Shown one piece after another: positions 40,565 to 53,600 of a stretch of DNA of 64,000 nt; position 1 is the first letter of the stretch, and each line of letters starts with the position of its first letter. The stretch comes from Owenia fusiformis (Eukaryota; Annelida; Polychaeta; Sabellida; Oweniidae). Under the pieces are notes generated by a model, which worked only from the letters and a program-made list of their open reading frames with translations, was not told the DNA's origin and did no database searches. The position numbers and the translations under genes are program-made. The stretch is from the NCBI GenBank assembly GCA_903813345.2, contig CAIIXF020000006.1, positions 7,678,989 through 7,742,988 of the forward strand, written 5' to 3'.

Positions 40565-40570
40565 TTTATT
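40565..40570 (-). terminator. Candidate poly(A) signal of CWF19L1
   Basis: TTTATT on the plus strand is AATAAA on the minus strand, just past the minisatellite. If used, the CWF19L1 3'UTR would be about 1.1 kb and consist almost wholly of the 22-bp repeat. Confidence 0.35.
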
Positions 40571-40630
40571 AATTGTGAAAATGCTGAAATAGTATAACTT
40601 GGCTACATCGCAATTGTGCCATGAAGATGG

Positions 40631-41666
40631 ATCACTCTGACATAAGCACATGACCATTGTGACATAAGCCCATTTTCTGTGTGACAACAGCACATGACCA
40701 TTGTGACATAAGCACATGATCACTCTGACATAAGTGCATGACCATTGTGACATAAGCACATGATCACTGTGACATAAGCACATGACCATTGTGACATAAG
40801 CCCATTTTCTGTGTGACATAAGCACATGACCATTGTGACATAAGCACATGATCACTCTGACATAAGCTCTTGACCATTGTGACATAAGCACATGATCACT
40901 CTGACATAAGCACATGACCATTGTGACATAAGCACATCATCACTCTGACATCAGCACATGACCATTGTGACATAAGCATATGATCACTCTGACATAAGCG
41001 CATGACCATTGTGACATAAGCCCATGATCACTGTGACATAAGCACATGACCATTGTGACATAAGCACATGATTACTGTGACATAAGCACATGCTCATTGT
41101 GACAAAAGCATATGATGACTGTGACTGAAGTACATGACCATTGTGACACAATGATGAACGATCATTGTGACATAAGGACTTGATGGCTGTGACATAAGCA
41201 CATGCTCATTGTGACATGCTCATTGTGACATAAGCACATGATCAATGTGACATAAGCACATGATCACTCTGACATAAGCACTTGACCATTGTGACATAAG
41301 CACATGATCACTCTGACATAAGCACATGACCATTGTGACATAAGCACATGATCACTCTGACATCAGCACATGACCATTGTGACATAAGCATATGATCACT
41401 CTGACATAAGCGCATGACCATTGTGACATAAGCACATGATCACTGTGACATAAGCACATGACCATTGTGACATAAGCACATGATTACTGTGACATAAGCA
41501 CATGGTCATTGTGACAAAAGCATATGATGACTGTGACAGAAGTACATGACCATTGTGACACAATGATGAACGATCATTGTGACATAAGGACTTGATGGCT
41601 GTGACATAAGCACATGCTCATTGTGACATGCTCATTGTGACATAAGCACATGATCAATGTGACATA
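40631..41666. repeat. 1-kb minisatellite of 22-bp units next to the CWF19L1 stop codon
   Basis: The unit is CACATGACCATTGTGACATA plus AG, with alternating variants (GATCACTCTGACATAAG and GACCATTGTGACATAAG, giving a 44-bp dimer) and about 46 units. A higher-order copy of roughly 350 bp recurs 412 bp downstream (rare variants such as ACAATGATGAACGATC and GGACTTGATGGCTG appear in the same order near 41150-41190 and 41560-41600). The open frames across it are by-products of the 22-bp period. Confidence 0.92.
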
Positions 41667-41691
41667 CACCACTTTTCAAACTAAACCTTAA

Positions 41692-44600
41692 TCACAAATT
41701 AAAGTCATAAGATTGAAAAGTGTCTCTGAACTTTGCAGCCCATTGTGTTTCCTCTTCCTTTGTAGACTTGCAGTTCTTCCAGTTGACCCTGTCTTCCATG
41801 TTGAGAATCTTTTCATCTGCCAAAGCTTCTCTGGAAAACAATACTTAAAACATAAAGAATAAGTTCACATTTCAGAACTGATATTACACCATTGGTATGA
41901 AATATTGTCTCGGTCATTATAAGGCCTGCATTTATCTTTCAGTTGTCAAGAATATATTGCTCATCAAGTAGAATATTTATAAAACAAAATGAAAATGTGT
42001 GACAGCAAGAAAATGGCTGCATTTATCTTTCTGTTGTCAAGAATATATTGTCCATCAAGTAAAATATTTATAAAACAAAATGAAAATATGTGACAGCAAG
42101 AAAAGCAACATGAAAATGAATATCTAATAGTACTGAACATTGAGATTGAAGTTATTCATTAAACATCCAAAATGGATATTTTAGATCTGGGGGAGTTGTT
42201 TACTACCCTGCGTGCAGAGTCTAGTTAAACTACACTCTGCCTAGTAGATACCATATTACAGTTTAGTAGCCCCACCCCCACGACGGGTACTGGTGACAGT
42301 TTGGGTAATAAATCACTTTTGACCTACGCGCTGACCTTTCCTCCACCAATCAGCGAGCTTGAAGAAACATGCGCCAAATGCGTTCTTATCAAATATGCGC
42401 ATGTCATTGGTCAATTCCGGGCTCAACGATGACGTCAGAAAGAATGACCATATATAGAACGTCGGTCAAATTTGGCCGACGAACACTGATTGGCGCGGTG
42501 AGTTCACAGGTTTATTTTAGTTTGAAAGAGTGAAGACGAAGCTCTCTTTTAAGAAGTGAAGTCAAACGAATGCAAAGGGTATATGTTTACCTTCCAAACT
42601 GAAGTGGAAAGAACTTCTTAATCCTATGTAGCAATTTTTCACCAGAGGGCAGCTCTGCATAAAAGTAAGGTGCACCAGCTGGGACAATCTAAAACAAGGC
42701 ATTAACATGACAAAATGTCACCACCTAAAACAATTTGGTCAATTTAAAGCAAGTTGGAAAATACCTTTTGACCTTAAGAAGAACTTCTGAGAACATGTAG
42801 ATGATTTTGAAAAAAAAATTTGTCAATTTGAAACAAGTTGAAAAAAGACCTTTTTGACCTTGAGAAGGTCATTGAAGGTCAAAGGTCAAATCTTAAGTCA
42901 GATATGAACTTCTGAGAACTTGTAAAGTCAAATTTGAACTTCTGAAAAGATGTAGATGATTTTGAAAAAAAAATTTGGTCAATTTGAAGCAAGATGAAAA
43001 CAGACCTTTTTGACCTTTTTTGACCTTGAGAAGGTCATTGAAGGTCAAATGTCAAATCTAAAGTCAAATCTAAAGTCATATTTGAATTTCTGAGAACATG
43101 TAGATGATTTTGAAAATTTTTTTTAGTCAATTTGAAGCAAGATGAAAAAATACCTTTTTGACCTTTTTTGACATTGAGAAGGTCATTGAAGGTCAAATGT
43201 CAAATCTAAAGTCAGATTTGAATTTCTGAGAACGTGTAGATGATTTTGAAAAAAAAATTTAGTCAATTTGAAGCAAGTTGAAAAAAGACCTTTTTGACCT
43301 TTTTTGACTTTGCGAAGGTCATTGAAGGTCAAATGTGAAATTTTAAGTCAAATCTAAAGTCAGATTTGAATTTCTGAGAACACGTAGATGATTTTGAAAT
43401 TTTTTTTTAGTCAATTTGAAGCAAGTTGAAAACAGACCTTTTTGACCTTTTTTGACCTTGAGAAGGTCATTGAAGGTCAAATGTCAAATCTTAAGTCAAA
43501 TCTTAAGTCAGATTTGAATTTCTGAGAACACGTAGATGATTTTGAAAAAAAATTCAGTCAATTTGAAGCAAGTTGAAAACAGACCTTTTTGACCTTTTTT
43601 GACCTTGAGAAGGTCATTGAAGGTCAAATGTCAAATCTTAAGTCAGATTTGAAGGTCAAATGTCAAATCTAAAGTCAAATCTAAAGTCAGATTTGAATTT
43701 CTGAGAACATGTAGATGATTTTGAAAAAAAATTTAGTCAATGTGAAGCAAGTTGAAAAAAGACCTTTTTGACCTTGAGAAGGTCATTGAAGGTCAAATGT
43801 CAAATCTAAAGTCAGATTTGAACTTCTGAGAACATGTAGATGATTTAGAAAAAAATTGAACTCAGTCTAAACAGTATTTGTTAAGTTATAGGAAGTTGTA
43901 AGAAATTGTTACAGACGCCGGACGCCAACCTCCAACCGCCGGACGCCGTCGCAAAAAAAACGGAGACCATAACAATATGTCACCACTTTTGGTGGTGACA
44001 TAATAAGGAATATACTGCATTTAAAGTACATCTGTATATTTCTGGACTAGCTTTTTACCAGTAGTAGCACAAAAATAGCTGGTGAAAATAGTTGAACACT
44101 GCTACTGCATGAAAATAGCTTACTTGCATTTTCAGGAATGCTGACGCATAGTGAAAATTAATGAAGATCACTGTACATGACACAATATAGAACTGATTGC
44201 TGGAATATAACTTTCTTTCCCTGGGGATTTGTTCTGAAATTTCTGAAAAGGGGTGTGACCACTACAAACACACTCCTCATCTAACAGGCCTTTAACATAC
44301 CAGTTATTAACCATGTCCTCAAGTATGTTAATTTAAAAGATGTTATGTAACCTTACTTGTTTCAGATCTGAATGCTTGGGAATCTCAGCAAGTTCAATGT
44401 TCTGCCCCTCAGCCAGTTCTGAAAAGACTTCAGGGACATCTCTTGCAGTGCTACCATCTATTGGAATTACCTAACAACACAGCGTGAGATTTATAAATTA
44501 AATATTAAAGAACAATATCTATAAAGTTTCATATTTTCTTCAAAGTAGAAGATTGATTAGGCAAAACATTTACACGTGGGATGTATTAAAGGGCCCTAAA

Positions 44601-47600
44601 GGAGTCTCAAAATGTTAAAAAATTAATAAAATTAAACATATTTATGAGGTCCTCACCTGGATCTGTAAGTGCGAAGTCTTAAAATTCCTCTCAAAGAACA
44701 CAACACCTTTTCCCTGACTTTTAAAATACTTTTTCAATGCAGCTTTATATCTGGTGAAAGTTAAGAATATAAACAGAGAAGTTCAATGAGATCACATACA
44801 TATACATAGTAAACAGACAGAGAGGTAGATAGATACCAGTGTTTATAACCACACATATCATCATGGGACCCTTTGTTTTTACAGATATTTGAACATTTCT
44901 ATACATTATGACAAGATGCCAGTTATGATATTTCAGAATGAAATTCCCTTAACTTTTCCAGACAAAGCTATTCATTTCCAAGTTTTTCTGTTTTTTCCAT
45001 TTAGTCCATAAACAAGTTGTATTTAATTATTTTTGACTACTTTTCAGCTCTAGAACATGAGATTTAAAGTCGTTTTAGACCTAATTTCAAAACTCCCTAA
45101 CATTTTTGTATGCCTGAAAAATACATTTCTCTGAAATTTCCAGGTATGTAGGAACCCTCCCCCTCCCGTTAACCTTATCCCCGCTAATTCCACTATCCGT
45201 CCTACTAAAACATGACCATCATTCCACAAAGGATACTTGTCAATTTCTTCAATTGCATCATCAGGCAGAGTCACTGTTGACTGGTAGTGTCCTATAGGTA
45301 AGATCAATACATGGTCAGGTACTAGGCCACCTTTTGCTAATGCGAGATATGTCATGGTTCCTACACTGACCACAAGGTGCTTCTCAACCTCTGGACTTGA
45401 GAGACAAAACCAACATGGCCCCATAGGTTGCGCTGGAGGGAAACATAAAGCATTAACAATAAAACATTGATTCATATGGTACCTATAATTACATTCTTCA
45501 ATTACTCTGAGCATATAAAATGACCAATTTTTATTCATTAAAATAATTTTGCTGGAACTACTTTCAGTTGAATTCAATTTCAATTGTAATCTTCATATTC
45601 AAGTAGTACATATGACTTGCACTGACTTGACAAGCAGTACAAACAGAAGATTTATTTTTGTATCTAAAGCTTATATATTTACGTTGTTTTCTTGGAGCTT
45701 TCTGGTCTGGTCCTCCATCTTTAGAAAAGTTTTGACGCTTTTTTCCTTTATCCATGTTTTCGCCTGCCTTCATGTCATAAAAAAATTGAGACCCATCCTC
45801 TTCTTTCTAAAAAATAAAAAGTTAAGAGTGAAAAAATAAAAGGGAAACAGATGTGAGTTGATGTAAAGGGTGTCTTGTCAACTATTTAATGCTGAAAAAT
45901 ATAGAAATCATGTACAGGATGGTAAGAAAAAATGGAAAACCTGTCGCCAATTTCCTCATATCTTTGTCATTTTAGGACATTACTCCCTGATATTTGGCAC
46001 CTTTGTACAACATTCAATTTCCTACCAGCTAACAATATATTATGACCATCAAATTGATAGTCACAGTGTTCCAGAGGGGTCATTCATCAAGCTATCGCAA
46101 GCACGTCGCAAGCCTGCGATGTCGCAAGGGCCCTTTTTAGCGATTACGTCCTATTCATCAATCTCGTGCGACTGCGATCAGTAGAATTTTCTGCGACGTC
46201 GCAATGAAATACCCCTAAAATGGCCCAAATTTAAGCGACCGGTGGTACCCAGTCGCAGTGATTTAAGTTCACAAAAAATGTCTTAAATTAGTTGAATTTC
46301 TTTATGAAATTATATAGAAATTCTAGGACGTATAGTTCGATATTCGATCCATGTTATATTAAAATTGCAGAGCATATGCATTATGTTTAACATGTTTGTG
46401 GTGCTACCAAAAACAGCTAGTTTTCGGCTTGTATTTTCAAGTACTTCACCGTGCGACCGGTCGCAGTGATTGTGCGTTACACGTGGTTTTGGGTTTTGAC
46501 CCACGTGGCTGTGCCCACTCAGTATCCATATTGTCAATCTTGCATGACACGTTAATCGTCTGTTGGAAGCGTTTATTCGTTCGAAATGGCGCAACTGATG
46601 GTTGATTTCAACCGTAATGCTCTGCGTAGAGAACGCGTACTTAGAGATCGTACAGATCCTCTTCAAATAAACGATAATGTGGACCTTATTTTGCGATGTC
46701 ACATGCCTAGGGTTAACTATTATAAAAGTTTACGAAATGATACAAGAGGTTCTCGAAAGGATAACTAACACGTGTACAAGCACGTCCACGTGGTAATCAC
46801 TGCGACTGGTCACATGGACATCGCAGACTGCGATTTGTTAATGAATAGGTCGCAGTCGCAGTCACTGCGACCTCGCACGATGGTCGCAGTGTCTGCGACG
46901 TCGCAGTGATTGCGATAGCTTGATGAATGACCCCTCAGCACTTTAAACAACATGCTCCAGTGGCCAATATTGCACTTTCGGCGAATTTGCACACATCATC
47001 CAAAATGTCTCTACCTAACTTCAACCTGTGGTGATACACCAAAAAAGAGTGTACGAGAATAACCTGAATAACCTCAGGACAACTGCAGACCTCAAAAAGG
47101 AGATCATCCATGTCATTCAGGCCATACCTGCTGAAAAATGTAGTCAGATCATTGACAACCTGTTCAGATTTGCCAATAGTGCGATGGTGGCCACACTGGG
47201 GCATCTTGTACAAAGTGCTGTACCATTGTGACTATCAATCTGATTGTCATGAAATATTGTTAGCTGGTAGGAAATTTAATGTTGTACAAATGTTACAAAT
47301 ATCAGAGAGTAATTACCTAAAATGACAAAGATATAAGGAAAATGCAGGGTTTCCATTTTTTGACCACCCTGTAGTTAATCAAAAGTACTGAGTACACGTA
47401 CATGAAAAAAGTATGACCAAACAAAATAATAGTTTTTTGCTTAAAACACTTGTTACCAATTAGATAAATATATTACCCCAAGCAAGTTTTTGTCTCATAG
47501 TTTGAATTTGATGTGAAGAAAAAAATCCTTGAGAAATTATAATATACATCATTTTACTTTATCTTTAAGCCTACCCTAGTTTTGTCAGATTTGATGAGTG

Positions 47601-50600
47601 ATGAATCCAACTTAAATGGGCACTCAGTAACATCTTGAGGTTGCTCAGTTAGTTTGGCAGTATCCATCTGCGACATTGGGGTGATATTGAATGCATATAG
47701 CCACTGGAATGAATTGAATCACAAATAAACATATGGCATAAGCATATAAATAAAGCGTTAATCGTTTATCATGTATGTAGAACGCAGTCACACTCTCTAA
47801 AGAGAGCTTGATCTACACTCATCCATGCGCCTTTCAAATTAAAAGCCTTTATCATGCACAAAAATCAGAAACACATCTGATTGGTAATCGGCTACATTTT
47901 TATCCACCTGTTCATAGCTGGCATTTTCATCTAATATATCTAAACTCCACAAAATTGTTTTTAAAATTAAAGCTATTTCAATGAGGGTAAAAGGACCAGT
48001 GCAGAAAGTTCATTAAAGATTTCCAGAACAAATGATTTTACTTCTACCCTCTGGGTCTCAGGAATTCACCATCTGGATTCAACACTTCCCTTCTCGATCT
48101 TACCTTTTTCTTCTGTGGGTTTCCAACTGAGGCCAGGCCAATGAACCTGGAGACATGCTTTTCTCTCTCAGCCAGTACCCTGTGGTTTCTGCAGCAAGAA
48201 ACAATGGACTTAGAAGAAGTAGGGTTCCATTATTGAGATATGGCTTAAGAATCTGGCAAAGAAGAGGTTTTTGTGCAGCCAATTAACTGAGGAAATGATT
48301 TAGAACAGAAAAATGAACTAACAAGGTCCATCCAATTCCAAAATTTTGTTTCCAATCTGCAGTTTACATTTTCATCTATCATCATTCATGTTTGAAAGTG
48401 GTTGGACCTATTATTGATAACTCCTCTGCAATTATCTACAAACTGTATTGCCCTTTTCCCCACTACAAAAACATACCTGTAAGGTTGCCTTTCATAGAAT
48501 GAGCCTTCCAGTGCGGCAAAGTGGTATCTAGGCCTCAGAGATAGAGCCAGTTGGGATATAATCCTTGAGCCAGTTTTTGTACTTTCCACACCTTCCTGAA
48601 ACAAATAAACATCTGAGTCCACCTGCCTCTCAAGTTCACTTTTGTATCAAAATATCAGTTTTTTTTGTTGGTTATTTTTTGTGGAAATAATTAATTTTGT
48701 TTTGGTGGGGGTAAAAGGATGATACTGGCTACTTAGTATTGCATTCAACATGGACATCGTGTCATTTCATGAAAATATACATATGTTTAAGCATCACATA
48801 CTGAACATAGACAAAGATTTCAACTTACTGGGCTTGTTGCATATTTCTCAACATCGGCAGGCCATTGTGACGACAATAAAATATCAACTCCTCTGAATTT
48901 TGCATCTACCAGGGGGCCTCTCAGAGATTCCCCTGTAGATGAATCAAAGTGTGTTGGGTCAGCAGCTTCACCCTCCATACCACTGATGTAAGCAATTTTC
49001 AGCCCTGAGCTCCCTGTGTAGACCCCTTGACTACCTAGATAAAACAAAATGCAACAAATGTTGGATTTTCTGTTGATTGATTTTTTCAACATTTCAACAA
49101 TAATGAAAAACTTAAATTGAGGACAATGGCCTTATTTTCAAATATCTACTATTAACGTTTGAGATAAAATCTTTCACAGAATTAGAAACAGTACAAAACA
49201 ATTCAAAACATCTGTGGTAATGATGGTGTTACTACTAACACTTACCTAGTAAAGTTACATTCTCACACAATTCCCCACCATCATCCTCAGTGAAGAATCT
49301 TTTATGAGACTCCTTATTTGGCCCCAGGATAAATGTAGGTATAGGCACTGGAACATTGACAAATAACAACTCACTTAATACTTGTATATATTTAATGTTA
49401 ATTCACTAATGAAATAAAAACAAATAATATAAAAAAATGAAATCATAAAAAATACATTTGCTAGTATTGGCACTTGGTTAAAAACTAATGTGTATTTACT
49501 TGATAAAAATTTTGTAAGTTGTTGAAGGGGAATTGAGTGTGAGATAACTTAAATTTTGTATAAGGTAAGCTGAACAAGGGAAGGGAGTCTCAGCCAGGTT
49601 TAATTAAGGCCGATTTTTTAATAAAGATCAATGACTGGCTCTTTTTCAAATACATGGAGATATTACAATAGCAATGCCTTAAATATAATATATTGCATTT
49701 TTAACTTGATATAGTGATCAGCGTGTATTGTTAATGATGACTTAATATCTTAATTTAGAAAAGACAGTGGCTCAAACATTTTGTCTTAGATTATACAAAG
49801 AACACAAATGTGTACAAAATGTCCCCACCTATGGGTGATCCCGTCAAATGGTTATCCTAAAAATGAGTAGACAAGACTTTACCGACACAATTTGAGGACG
49901 GAAAATCCAAAATGGCCACCTTAAAATTTACCTTGAAATTGATCCGTCACACAGTTAACCAGAAAACATGTAAAAAAGACTTTACAGACGAGATTTGAGG
50001 ACGGAAAATCCAAAATGGCTGTCTTGACATTTATCCAGAATGCCAAAAAACTAATCTGTTCTAGATATTCATACTAAGAATCATCCCTGAAAATTTGAAA
50101 TTAATCTACCAAACGGTTCACCTGGAAATGCGTAGACAAGACTTTACAAACAAGATTTTAGGAGAGAAAATCCAAAATGGCTGCCTTGACATTTACCCAG
50201 AATGCCCAACAACTAATCAGATCTAGATTTTCATACTAAGAATCATCCCTGAAAATTTGAAATTGATTTACCAAACGGTTCACCTGAAAACGCGTAGACA
50301 AGACTTTACAGACAAGATTTTAGGATGGAAATATCCAAAATGGCCGACAATAAAAAGTGATTATGAGTTTTTGCTGATTTCTTTTTACAAAATTATCACA
50401 TATAACTACTGTTAACAATAACATAGGCTCTTACAACAAAGTACACCTGAAATTATTTATAAGGCTACTAAATAGTTAAAGTATGAAAACTGAAAAACAC
50501 CATTCAATATGATACAAAGTATTATCGTGCGCTAACTTTCCTTAAAACATTCAAAATGGCTGATATGACTGAGCAAACAGGTCCAAAACCTAATCAGATC

Positions 50601-53600
50601 TAGAATGAAGTGAGCTGAACAAGATTTTAAAGTTTTAAAAGCAACTGTGAAGCCATTTTTCTTAAAGTTTGCAGACAAGGATTTTAGCATTTGACTTCAA
50701 AATGGCCGACAGGAAGTAGGTATCGAGTTAATTTTTTTTCGTCCACATCTGTATGCACTCATAAGTTATCCCTGAAAATTTGAAGGTGATATCTGTAGCG
50801 ATTTTGGAGAAAACTGCCGGACGTACGGACGGACGGATGGACAGACAGGCAGACGCGCCTAGGCCGACAATATGGCCCCACACTATGTGGTGGGGACATA
50901 AAAAAGATTGGCAAAGATGGATATTTATTAGTATTCTTACTATGTTTTTAAGCATCAAAGAAAATTATTGAACAACTATGCAAAATTTTAGGTATAACAG
51001 GGCCAATTAATTATTAATTTCAATTGCATGAAGTTCATCTTAATAAAAATACCTACACGCAAAATGAACCATGCAGGTGCATTTTAATAAATTAACTGGA
51101 TGCTGCCCATGAATTGTGTTTATCAAATTAATCATATTGCATTGTTGAAAAGATCTAGAATAGACATCTGAAGACTGAATTTGGCTGCAATTTAGCATAC
51201 TGGACAAAAGACAAACATGTTTCAAAATCGTAAGGCATTTAGAAAAATACAATACAAGTACATTCATGTGTTAATTGGATATACACTCCTAAATATGATA
51301 TGCTTAATCATTTACATGAACGACCAAACATCTTATGATAACCGACTAAATGGACTACAGGATACAAAAGATAAAAAGCAACACAAAAATGTATTTTTTC
51401 TCAAACTTCATAAAACGGCTAGCTCGACAATACAAAATATATTTTTTCGTTATGTTGACTCAAATGATTTGAATATGGCACTACCAAAGGAGGGAGGAAC
51501 AACATTTAACTATTCTCATATGTTTTCAAGGGAATTTGTTCAACCATCTGTTAAACCATTCAATGTGATATGTCATCACCTACGATATCATAAAAATGTT
51601 CTTGGCATAATGCCAGCAGATACTAAATCCATTACAATCATCAGGAACCCTGACACACAGTTTGTTTCATCCTTCAACTATTTCAATTTCAAAAACTGCT
51701 TCAAAGGGATCAAAACGATTGAGGAGTTTGCGAGAGTTTTACCGAAAATCAAAAAAGAAGGATCGTGTGCAAAGATTAACCCACAGAACTCGATGCTTTA
51801 TGATTTTGGACTTCCTTTTACTAGCATCACAAACATTACTGCAATAAAGGATAAAATAATAGAAGTTGATAAAACATTTGATTTGGTGATATTAAGTGAG
51901 TACATTGATGAAGGATTAATCCTTATGCGAGAACTCCTCGGGTGGACAAACAAAGATATCATTTATCTTAACAAACTCGTTAATTCAAGACCAAAAGAAA
52001 CAATCTCAACTGAAACACAGGATAACTTACGGGAATACAACAAAGGAGATGTTCTCCTCTATGAACACTTTAATAAAACATTCTGGCAAAAAGCCAAACA
52101 TTTTGGTATTCAGAAACTGAAAACAGAAGTTGAAAATTTTCGTAAATTGAGACAAAAATGGTATAACTTCTGTATTGAAGCAACATTACCAGGAGACCAA
52201 ATAAAAGACATTGACTTCAAGGCAGACTATAATGATGACAAAGTTCTGGCGTATAATATGAATGAAAATGCAAAAGAAACAGAGCTATGTTATCAGCTTA
52301 TTACTCAGGAGTTACAATACTCAATGTATTTTAATGCGAGGCTTCAAAAATATTGGTCATAATTATGGGAAGTTCCTTTCTTTGCAGGCAGAGCTCCAAA
52401 TGGGAAGTTATTTTATTAGAGGGTGTATATGAAGAGCTGTTTTCATTTTCAAGTTTTCAGGTGGAGTGACGGGTTAAACTATATTGGAATTGACTTTGTT
52501 TCTTCACAACGGTTGTCATTCTGACACCATTCCTCATGCAATAACTTCATGGGGCCTCTAGAATGACCAGTTTTTGTGCTGATAGAGCTATCCAGAATAA
52601 ATATAGTGTCAAATCAAATCGATTAATCTTACCTTTCTTAGAGCCCATAACGTAATGAGCCCATTCACTGTCATCATCGCCAAAGAAATCTCCAACACAC
52701 AGTAACAACTGGAAAAAATTAGTGTTCTATTAACAGGGTTCCTAATTGGCAGCAGGCTCACGCTATATTGATGGCAGACTACACTACAGGCATATTCAAT
52801 GATATTCAATATCAGGTTTTATATGCGTGATTATGCTCTGACCATGGTATAATGGCTAATATGACATAATTGACATTATATTTCTTGTACTTACATCAAA
52901 TGCTCCAGTTTTCTTCTGGATTGAGTCGACTCTCTTATAAAGTGTTCCAAACTTTCCCTGCACATCACCAGCTACCAATCTAAAGAATTGAACAATATTA
53001 CATATGATTTATACAGATCATTTAACTGATGTTCTTTCATATCACTCTTTGCAGGACAAAAATACTCTCTGGAGCAAATCTCAAATATTATTTGTTCAGG
53101 TATTTAAAATCTCAGAAAACTCAAGTGTCTTGTCTGTGCTTTCTTTTCCATAATGTGGTGATGTAAACTTCAAAATGGTAAAAACTGTTTGAATGGTACA
53201 ACTTCAATTTGGTGGCCATTGTTTGGGTAAATCCTTCTTATCAGAAATTAGTTTAGAGAATACAAGAGAAAAATATTTGATGGGGGCTTCCAAAGGGTAC
53301 ATCAAAATTGTAGATAAAACTATTAGATCAATCCATTAGAAGTACTATTCAACTTTCTACAAAGTAAATTAAATCGATAATTTCCATTTTCCATTTTTCC
53401 TATGGCTGCACATGTTATTTTCTGATATAAAATAATGTACAAGTATGAAGGGATTTGTGTATCATAACAGCATCATTAAATTGTCTTATTTAAGTAAACC
53501 TGGTAGGAAGTCAATGGTAAATCCAGGAAATGCTCATGTTTCAAGAAAATGGCTCCCTTTTCAATTTTCCAAATTTTTTCTCCAAGTTTCTCAACAACAC

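Larger units (their letters stand above)
45915..47371 (+). mobile_element. Decayed Tc1/mariner-like transposon, CWF19L1 intron 8
   Basis: The ends CAGGATGGTAAGAAAAAATG and, inverted, CATTTTTTGACCACCCTG are flanked by TA on both sides. About 155 bp at each end are inverted copies (TCTTTGTCATTTTAGG, AATTTCCTACCAGCTAACAA), roughly 85% alike by eye. It holds only the C-terminal part of a transposase (47028-47231) and is split by the Harbinger-like element at 46075-46935. Confidence 0.8.

Noticed and set aside
40520-40921. 133-codon ORF with a repeated VMCLCHNGHVLMSH-like pattern
   Set aside because: It is a by-product of the 22-bp minisatellite; a 22-bp unit repeats its reading every 66 bp and no start, splice or family context supports a gene.
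40631-41666. Possible CRISPR-like array
   Set aside because: The units are contiguous and variable with no unique spacers, and the window is eukaryotic.
45050-45236. Continuation of the CWF19L1 exon 10 frame ([13 protein letters not shown]...)
   Set aside because: The GTATCC donor at 45236 and perfect phase match to the next exon ([10 protein letters not shown]) show this is read-through into the intron.
46310-46702. 130-codon minus-strand ORF in the Harbinger-like element
   Set aside because: It lies antisense to the transposase N-terminal frame and has no family signature; the plus-strand frame explains the coding signal.
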